This document shows, piece by piece, positions 22,523-30,463 of a stretch of 64,000 nucleotides of DNA. Origin of the DNA: Aldrovandia affinis (lineage: Eukaryota > Chordata > Actinopteri > Notacanthiformes > Halosauridae); contig JAINUG010000148.1 of assembly GCA_029706075.1 (NCBI GenBank), positions 1,263,501 through 1,327,500 on the forward strand, in the 5' to 3' direction. Numbering within the stretch: position 1 is the stretch's first letter; every line of letters begins with the position of its first letter. Under the pieces are notes generated by a model. The model had not been told where the DNA came from and made no database searches. It worked only from the letters and a program-made list of their open reading frames with translations. Made by a program: the position numbers and the translations under genes.

Positions 22523-24690
22523 ACACAACCCCAAAGACCAAACGATCTGCAACCCATCGGCTCTGACCACCAATCCTCTGTCCAAGATGGACGTACCTTC
22601 TGAAGCCAAAAACCATGGATGCCTGTAACCCTGTCCTCATCCTGCTGCTAAGTGAAAGGCCGGCTAATGTCCAGGCCTGAAGGAGGCTGTGTCTGTGGGT
22701 GGGGCGCGGCCCTGGGCAGATATAATGGGAGAGCCGTTGCCCGGGGCTGTAGTGTGGGTTGAAGGTGGAAGAGCCACATCAGATTTCACGAGTATCTAAA
22801 AGCTGGACGCAAGCGACCAGCCACTAAATCTGAAAACAGACTAGGGAGAGGGGGAAACAAAAGAAAACCCCGGGACAAACTCCACGGGAATAAACCCAAC
22901 AGAAACAACCCTAGTAGGGCGAACGCTCCTCAACGAGGTGCGTGGAAAACAAATAGCTATAGACTTTAGCTCTGGGGAACAATAGCCCCGACAAACAAAG
23001 AGTAGAGATAAATAAGACCCTTCTCTCTTTAACTGAGAGAACCACAGAGTGGAAAACTAACCCTTAGTTAGAAGTACCGGCTAGAGCGTAATAATGGTTT
23101 ACACAGAAGCGTTTGTATGAGGAAAACGCAGAACTTAAATAGGAGGCGGAATGAACACTGATAATCCACAGCTGGACGTGATCGGAAAACACACCGACGA
23201 AAGACCATATAAGGAAGGTGGCTATAACAATGATTCCTCACACAAAACCAAAGAAAACAGGTCATCACATGGTCAAGCGCCCTCCAGCGGCTGAGCAAGG
23301 TAAAACCGTGACAGGGGCAGGCTGGATGGGGCTATGTTTGCCTGTGTGGTGGCCGGTGGCAGCAGTCCCCTTTGGAAGCAGAGCATTGATTCACTGAGTG
23401 CACAGGGAGGCCATTGTTTCTTGTGTTCAATGGTTTTTCTTTCCTTTTTTTTCTTGCACATTTTTTCCTCCCCAATTTCTGCAGAATTTATTTTTACCTT
23501 TATTTATTCCATTAAACTGATAACTTCAGTGGGAGGGTGGCAACGGCAGCCATTGGCACAAACAAAGCCAGAGAACAGTACAAGCGGGCTGCATCACTAT
23601 GACAAACATCTTAATCAAAGGCTGCCCACAAGAATTGCTGGTGGGTGGTGTTATTTGCGTGGATTAACATCTGATGTATAAAAATGTTGGGTTGTGTTAT
23701 CTGGCATACATACCTTACTACCTATTACACATAGTCTCTCTTGAAACAGCTATCGTATACCTATCTCACCTACAAAACATGTGACATCATTCCTACAATT
23801 CCCCTAAATTTAAGGATGTGACTTTCAGGGTTCCCACAGGTCTTTGAATGTGCTTGCTGTTTGAATGAGGAAAACTCACGGTTGTGAAAGTGCTTAGATG
23901 TTGATACTTGATTGTGCCACATAATTATTTATAGGACAATACAGCTGATGTCAACCGATTAAAACTTTACTTAGAGTACTATTTTGGCCTTTTGTGAAGT
24001 CTGTTACCTCTATATTTGTGAGTGCGAGCTATTTAGTTTCTTATTGTCTGCTAAGCAAATAAATATTATTAAGCTTTACTAGTGTGCTTTAGTAATGGTT
24101 CTATGGGTGTGGCACCTCTATGTATGTGCAAACTGTGTAAAACTCAGTATTTGTTGTGTGAAAAGAAAAATCTAATTTGGATTTGTTGAATGTTTATGGT
24201 TCTATTAAAATATATATATTTTACTAGGACAAGTCTGTCTACCTGTCTATCTGTCCTTTATCATTTATTTCACCAATCTTTGTGATTGCATATTAGGCTT
24301 ACTGTTGACTGGTTGCAGAGACCTCCCATGTGTGGTTTTGAGGCAATGGTGTTGACTACATTCGAAACTGGAAAGCCCACATTGTCCTGTTTCTGAGATG
24401 AGGAGCAGAAAGCTGCTCAGGCCATAGCATTGTTTCCTGCCTGCCCACCCAAGCCAGGGGTGACCGATAAGCCTCTGATTAATTGCGTATCACTAAAGGG
24501 TCTGCCTTGATTAAACAAATTACTCAACACTGCTGCCTTTTCCCAAATATTTTCAATAGAAGAAAACCATAACTGCACCAAACTCCATAGTTTCACAGTG
24601 GAGACTGAAGTGTTGTTTTGCAATGTTTCTCTCCTTAAAGACTAAGACTTCCCTGAAAGTAAGCAGGTAGGCCAAGAGGAAAGCTTTTGG
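22523..24690 (+). pseudogene. exon-less ghost of a tandem CD9 duplicate (intron 2, intron 7 and 3' flank remnants)
   Basis: Collinear blocks, same orientation, match the CD9 locus: 22523-22747 with 54671-54888 and 23314-23680 with 54884-55220 (both intron 2); 23700-23860 with 55500-55640 (intron 2); 23930-24130 with 57985-58480 (intron 7); 24131-24690 with 60330-60900 (downstream of CD9). None of exons 2-8 is present between the blocks, and the exon-bearing segments appear to be deleted. A solo LTR sits in the first block. With the 18205-18750 block this outlines a complete but decayed upstream CD9 copy. An alternative is dispersal of unknown repeats, but the shared order of five blocks argues against it. 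Confidence 0.7.
22748..23313 (-). repeat. solo LTR with 5-bp target duplication
   Basis: 566 bp starting TGTAGTG and ending CGTGACA on the plus strand; GGGGC repeats at 22743-22747 and 23314-23318. The matching place in the CD9 copy (about 54884-54888) has a single GGGGC and no insert, which is a natural empty site. Read on the minus strand it begins TGTCACGG, a common fish gypsy LTR start. Confidence 0.88.
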
Positions 24691-25305
24691 GTATCTAATA
24701 ACTCCAACATGGACAAAACAAGCTTTAGCTTGACCAATGCAGTCAGTGTTCCATTCTTCTCTGAAATCTACCAGCAGGATTTGCATTTGCTTAGCTTGGA
24801 AGATTGGAAGATGTGTAAGAAGCTAGTTTGAACTTTATAGCCCAGGGGATAATCCCAGTGGTAAACATGAAAATCTTCCTCCAGCTCAGCAGAACAGCAA
24901 GGCAGGGTTCATTGCTGGTTACTGCCAAACAGACAGGAACACCCCCCAACACTACTGGGGGAGGTGAGGATAGTAGCATGTGAAGATTGGACACTAAGCC
25001 CACTGGATGACTCACCTTGGTGGGATATCCCTTCCTGTAGAACGTGCGTTTCCCAATCCTCCAAATATAAAACAAGGAACAAACTCAATAAACAGGCTCT
25101 ACTTTCTGTCTCTGCTGTGGCCAGGGAACCAAACCAAACATTTTCAAGGTGGCCAGTCAGCAAAGTCCAAGAGGGTGGTTGGAAATGAAATCGTGAGAAT
25201 CAAATAGAATGTTACGGCATGTTCTAAAATAAACATCATAGTTGGACAGTAGGGATAACCACATGAACTCAATCCCCCCTCAGTGTTGGTACAGCAGTCC
25301 GCCTG

Positions 25306-25447
25306 CCTTCAGTCCTGCAGAGAGAAGTCAAAGGGCTCAAAGGCCTCCCGGATCTTCTTAGTCAGGGACTCCTCCTCCTCTAGGCTGTGCTTGCACTCTC
25401 TCCAGTCCCTGCTGGTAGGGATGTTCAGAACCGCCTCATCTTTTTTT
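25306..25447 (-). pseudogene. unrecognised exon-like fragment with C-terminal stop
   Basis: Minus strand, open for about 45 codons and GC-rich against its surroundings. The peptide includes NIPTSRDWRECKHSLEEEES and ends IREAFEPFDFSLQD then TGA. It is acidic and charged like the tail of a cytosolic protein. The upstream side is an A-run, not a pyrimidine tract, so a normal acceptor is missing, which suggests a retro-copied or truncated gene end. Not recognised. Confidence 0.35.
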
Positions 25448-25527
25448 AAATGCCAAACCAACATAAATGATGGGGCTAATTCAACAATAAAGAGCAAACA
25501 TTGCTAGTAATGTAGTATTACTGTACT

Positions 25528-26308
25528 TGTGTTGGGAATCTGCTCCCTTTGTGGAATCAATTTGGGACCGGCGAAGTAACACACTGGTGACCACTTTCTA
25601 ATTGAAAAGGTTTTAATACAATGCGCAGGGGGAGAAATACAGAAGGTGCTGTGACAGCGTGTACTCCGCACTGATTGTTTTATTGCTGCCTTTGAATTGT
25701 GGCTACAGATTTACCTGCATGGTCCTAGTTTAACTATGTGGTTGCTCCTAGCACCTGGAATTGTACTTCCCTCTAGGGTGGCTTTCAGCGAAACTGTTCT
25801 TGACTACGGTTAACACTTTGTTGTACATCGCTCTGGATAAAAGCGTCTGCCAAATGCCTATAATGTAATGTAATGTAATGTACCCAGTAAATCTCAACTG
25901 TAAGTGAGGGTTTAAGTACCCTTGTCCGAGGTGTCGCAGTTGCCCAGCAGGGATTCCCCGGCAGGGAATACACATTGCACACATTGCACTACGTTTCCTA
26001 ATTACATCACCTTTATAATTACATGAGAGTCAAATGAGAGTGTCTGATTGATACACCTACTAGGGCAGGCAGAGGTTCTCCTTCAGAGGACAGTCCAAAC
26101 TTAGGTCCACAATACAATTTAGTGCATGTGCCAGGCTTCTCTGGAGTACAGCATCTAGCATGTGCCTCACCTCTTAGCTGAAGGGCATACTCATATATGG
26201 CCTTCGGAGTGGGGCAACCATCGTACTCCAGTCCTTGTCCGAGGTGTTGCAATTACACAGCATGCAGGGAATACACATTGCACCCAGACATTCCGGAGGC
26301 ACCCATTT
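25528..26308 (-). repeat. solo ERV-type LTR, minus strand, with internal insertions
   Basis: Reverse complement of the LTR at 4456-4824 in order (TGTTGGGAAT, CACTGGTGACCACTTTC, GCAGGGGGAGAAATAC, CCCAGTAAATCTCAAC, GGGAATACACATTGCA). Interrupted by a LINE/SINE tail at 25665-25878 and by about 250 unrelated bases near 25985-26235, after which LTR sequence is repeated. The start of the element's LTR is missing at 26308. Confidence 0.75.
25665..25878 (+). mobile_element. short retroposon (LINE tail or SINE, family C) in the LTR
   Basis: Starts TCCGCACTGATTG, ends in CGTCTGCCAAATGCC plus (TAATG)n. The flanks TGTAC at 25660-25664 and 25879-25883 look like a target duplication. A close copy is at 55285-55498 in CD9 intron 2. 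Confidence 0.75.
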
Positions 26309-26339
26309 GATGATAATTTATGAATAAACTTGGGTTAAT

Positions 26340-27904
26340 AGAATAGAATAGAATAGAATAGAATAGCCTTTATTAATCCCGGGGGGGGGAAATTTGGTTT
26401 GTCACAGTAGCACTGGTACAGGAGTGAAAGAACACACAAGACATACAGGACATAATAAATACAAGATAAATATATTTAAAAACCAGAGTAAAAACCTAGC
26501 AGCTATACAGACATACAGAACATCATAGTATATTGGAATTCCAGATGCTAAATACAAGAATAAAAAAATAGCAAAAACAACGTAGCAGCGATCGTACTGG
26601 AGGTAGTGCAAATCCACCAGATAGACAGCGCATACCAGTGTACTGAAGTACTAAGAAAAACAAATATGAGATATGAGATCAAGTATATGAGATTGCAAGT
26701 AGCAATCGGGGCAGCAGTGAGATGTGCAGAGAATGTAGGGTAGGTACAGCAGTAGAGAGTGAGAGTGTTCAGTGTTCAATGTTCATTGTTATACAGTTTG
26801 ATGGCTGCTGGTACAAAGGAGCATTTGAACCGCTCCGTTCTGCATGTGAATTGGATGAGCCTGTGGCTGAAGGTGCTCTCCATCTGTCTCAGCTCATCAT
26901 AGAGGGGGTGGGAGGGGTTATTCAGGATGGTCAACAGTTTGTCTCTCATCCTCCTCTCCACCACTGCCTCCAGGCTGTCCAGTTTTTGGCCAACAACAGA
27001 GCTAGCCTTCCTCACCAGCTTGTTGAGTTTGTCGGTCTCCCCAGCCTTGGCGCTGCTACCCTAGCAGGCCACGGCAAAGAACAGTGCGCTGGCTACCACA
27101 GACTGGTAGAACATCCTCAGCAGCCTGCTGCACACATCGAAGGACCTGAGCCTCCTAAGGAAGTACAGTCTGCTCTGTCCTTTCTTATAGAGGGCCTCCG
27201 TGTTGTCCGTCCAGTCCAGCCTCTTGTTCAGGTGCACTCCCAGGAACTTGCATGAGCTTGCCATCTCAACTTCCTCCCCCTTGATGGTGATGGGGGTTGG
27301 GGGGCCCCTCGGGGGCTTCTTGCTCTGCCAAAAGTCCACTACCAGCTCCTTGGTCTTGCCAGTGTTGAGCTGGAGGTGGTTTTCCTCGGCCCAACTGACG
27401 AAGCTCCTAACCACACCTCTGTACTCCTCCTCATCGTCCTCGCTGATGCAGCCCACAATGGTGGAGTCATCAGAGAACTTCTGGAGGTGACATGATCCAG
27501 AGTTGTGGCTAAAGTCAGTGGTGTAGAGGGTGAACAGGAAAGGTGCCAGTACAGTTCCTTGGGGGGCGCCGGTGTTGTTCGTCACCACCTCCGACAGGCT
27601 GCCCTGCAGCCGGACGTATTGAGGCCTACCCGTAAGGTAGTCTGTTATCCAGGCCACCAGGTCTTGGTCTACCTGCATGGCTGAGAGCTTATCTGCAAGC
27701 CGAAGGGGCCGGATGGTGTTAAAAGCACTGGAGAAGTCAAAAAACATGACTCTCACTGTGCAGCCCGGCTTCTCCAGGTGTGAATAAGCCCTGTGCAGCA
27801 GGTAGATGATGGCATCGTCCACGCCGATTTTGGCCTGGTACGCAAACTGCAGGGGGTCCAGGGACTCACTCACCATGGGTCTAAGGTTCTGCAGAACCAG
27901 TCTC
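26340..27904 (-). pseudogene. 5'-truncated L2/Rex-like LINE with reverse transcriptase
   Basis: Minus-strand frame from about 27876 encodes RT core motifs: FFDFSSAFNTI, the TGAPQGTVLAPFLFTLYT region and FSDDSTIVG (FxDD-type active site), then the thumb-like KFLGVHLNKRLDW. A nonsense codon (TAG) at 27061-27063 breaks the C-terminal end, which continues to 26776. The 3'UTR ends at the pentamer run (AATAG)n at 26338-26366 after GGGATTAATAAAG, typical of this group. The 5' end is cut at about 27904, where it joins a Tc1 relic. Confidence 0.85.
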
Positions 27905-28700
27905 TCAAATACCTAATGCTCATCAAACCATTCAGTGACAACGTGTACCCTGTGGATGGGGCATTGTCATCCTGGAAGAGACCACACCCATCAGGATAGA
28001 AATGCTTCACCATAGTATGACAGTGATCACTCAGAATTACTTTGTATTTATTGACATTTACCTTGCCCTCTAAGGGGTTGAGTGGACCAAAGCCATGCCA
28101 GCACAATGCACCCCACACCATAACAGAGTTTCCACAACCCTTCAACATTGGAAACAACCACTTGGGCCTGTAGGTTTCTTTTGGCATGTGCCACACATGC
28201 ACTCATCCGCTTGTTGAGAACAGGGCAAAGAATGACTCATCTGTCCCTATGACCTTTTTCCACCACTATTACGTGTAATAAGGGGTTTATGCACTGCAAC
28301 CCAACCACAGTATCCCTATCTGTGAAGTTCTCAACAGACTGTCCTTGATGAAACTGCCTGCTCACACCCTAGAATGATATTTGCAGCCAACTGATACAGA
28401 GTTGCTTGTCTGTTTTGCCTCGCACCAACATCACGGTCAAGGAGTATGCACTTTCGACCACAGTTGCCCCTAGTTGATGATGTCTTTCCCCCAGACTTCC
28501 ATGCCAACATTGATAGGGTGTTAATTTCTTAAATAACTCAGGAAGCACACCCATATGGAAGCACCTGCTTTCAGTATACTTTGTATCCCTCACCTGCTCA
28601 CATGTTTCCTTTATTTTTGCAGTTACCTGTAGCTGGCATAGTCTGTGACAAATCCCTTTACATTTTTGAAATCCAATTGACATGAGTTTAAACACCTCAC
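27905..28700 (-). pseudogene. decayed Tc1/mariner transposase
   Basis: Minus-strand pieces in order: QATLYQLAANIIL-like DNA-binding end (near 28370-28420, frame broken), TDESFFALF with the first catalytic Asp (near 28225-28250), SVMVWGALCWHGFGPL and FQDDNAP with the second Asp (near 27985-28125). Several stops and frame changes. The C-terminal end is lost at the LINE insertion. Confidence 0.75.
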
Positions 28701-28741
28701 AATTCCCTGTGCCACTGAGCTGTAATCCACAGATGGCAAAA

Positions 28742-28925
28742 TAAGAACATCATAACATAAGAATACATAATGATGAGAACGGGCCGTTCGGTCCATCTAG
28801 GCTCGTCATGTCCTGATCTAAAGAGTATCTAGTATTATATCTAGCCTGGACTTGAATAGCCCAAGTGTTTCTGCCTCTACTACCCGACCTGGCAAGCTGT
28901 TCCAGGCATTGCAATGAAACTGTAT
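28742..28925 (-). mobile_element. CR1-like LINE 3' end
   Basis: Reverse complement of the 3' end of the LINE at 49430-49626 (GAACGGGCCGTTC, CTCTACTACCCGACCTGGCA, and the AAGAACATAACATAAG tail). 5' truncated. Confidence 0.8.
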
Positions 28926-28959
28926 CTGCTAAAATAACATTATGTTCTGATGGCCTTGA

Positions 28960-29190
28960 TAATCACTGTACAGCAAATAAAATGTTTAAAACTCGATCAG
29001 TCATGATACAAATGCTGTCAGATGTTTTAAGCCTTTCTTGAATTTCTTTCTTGTGCAAGACAATTATTTTTGTTACATTTTCCCATCTTAACTGATATAC
29101 TGTTGGAATTGTCCCTCCATTTGTTGACCTTTTCAAGGGAATGTTTGCTGATGAAAATGCCTGCGTTAAATAATTTATCATACAATATAT
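28960..29190 (-). pseudogene. hAT-like transposase N-terminal fragment
   Basis: Open on the minus strand with SSANIPLKRSTNGGTIPTVY followed by a charged helix, resembling the region after the zinc finger in hAT/CGGBP1-like proteins. Weak resemblance; about 70 codons. Confidence 0.35.
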
Positions 29191-29192
29191 AC

Positions 29193-29340
29193 ACCATTTA
29201 GCAGACGCTTTTATCCAAAGCGACTTACAGTAGTGAATGCATACATTTTTAGTATATGTGGCCCCAGTGGGGATTGAACCCACAACCTAAGCGTTGCCAA
29301 CGCTGTGCTCTACCAACTGAGCCACAGAGAACCACATACG
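29193..29340 (-). mobile_element. tRNA-derived SINE (family D)
   Basis: Minus strand: TGTGGCTCAGTTGGTAGAGC (A box) and GGGTTCAATCCCC (B box), then a short body and the tail AAGTCGCTTTGGATAAAAGC. About 148 bp. Near-identical to 42769-42912. The tRNA-like part lacks an acceptor stem, so it is not a tRNA gene. Confidence 0.85.
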
Positions 29341-30113
29341 TTTTTCGGCTATCCATACTCGTGTCTCATATATTACTAGTGGACGCATTCTCTCTGCTCT
29401 CAAACTCAGCCTTTTGTTTTGCCAGTTTTTTCGTTGTTAAGTGCTCATCTATAATAGATTTGTTTTGTGTGAGTCAAAGACATATTGTAGGTTGAACAAA
29501 ATACATTTTATACATCTGTATCCATCTCACCATATTGGTATGGCCCCGCATGTTTGTATAAGGTTTTTTCTCTAGTGGCTTCATCTCCATTGTCACCTCT
29601 CTTTAACCCAGCTGTGTATGGAACCATATAAATGATTGCATCAAACTACCATTGGTCTGTTTATTTAATGAATCATTACTTAATCACAGACAATGACCTT
29701 GTTTAATGATCATGTTTATCAATTACAGAGACACCTGGTGGATTTCCAATTAAATACAGCTTTACAAACAGATTTTTGGGGGGATTTTATACTTTCTCTT
29801 TCAAGTTAGAAAATAGCCTATGTGTATGGAAGAAGAATCACTCAATTTTCAACTCCTTAGCTAGAACACAGAGGTCAAATATCACCAGAGCGACCAATCA
29901 GCTGAACATTGAATGAAATGGAGAAATGAAAAAGAAAATTGTTAGCTAACTAGCTGGCTAACATCTTTTCAACTTTCTTGTGTATGTGTGTGAACCTCTG
30001 TACACATGTAGAGACAGCTGTGTGCCTGCGAATCGAGCTTCCCTCCAGGGCCATTTCAGACACAGACCGCAGATCTGGCGGGAGACACCCTGCCCACCTA
30101 TTCACGCCGGGCC

Positions 30114-30184
30114 CACGTGAGTAGGATATCTTCCCACCGCATTAGGCTACTGTTGCGGCGGGAGTGTACCCCTATATATGCAGG
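30114..30184 (+). promoter_or_regulatory. cd9 promoter A
   Basis: TATA-like CTATATATG at 30172-30180, about 215 bases before the exon 1A ATG, preceded by the palindromic E-box CACGTG (30114-30119) and a GC-rich TTGCGGCGGGAG patch. It aligns base by base with promoter B at about 32430-32500, which supports a promoter role. Confidence 0.55.
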
Positions 30185-30394
30185 CTGACTTCATGATGTA
30201 GAAAGCAACAACCCATGTTGGAGGCAGTCACACGGATGATCACCGCGCTCACAATAGAGGACATATTGTACAACAATTAATGTTTTAAAAATTATAGTTT
30301 TTTCGTACTAGTCGTAATTATTGTACCTACGTGTTGTTATTTTTTGAATCGCAATTTATGTAAAACATTTTGTTTATCAAAATCCGAATACATC

Positions 30395-30463
30395 ATGGCA
30401 GCGTTGTCATGTGGACACCAGTGCATTAAGTATTGTCTGTTCTTCTTCAATTTTATTTTCTGG
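30395..30463 (+). CDS. cd9: cd9 alternative first coding exon 1A
   Basis: ATG in context ATCATGG; 23 codons starting [18 protein letters not shown] and ending in the family's FNFIFW; donor TGG|GTAAGT. The membrane-proximal cysteine at residue 10 corresponds to the palmitoylated region of CD9; this copy has two extra cysteines, at residues 6 and 14. Phase 0, so it can splice to exon 2 at 54150. Confidence 0.85.

Noticed and set aside
29260-29340. tRNA genes on the minus strand here and at 42840-42912
   Set aside because: A and B boxes are present but there is no acceptor stem pairing, and both copies carry the same SINE tail.
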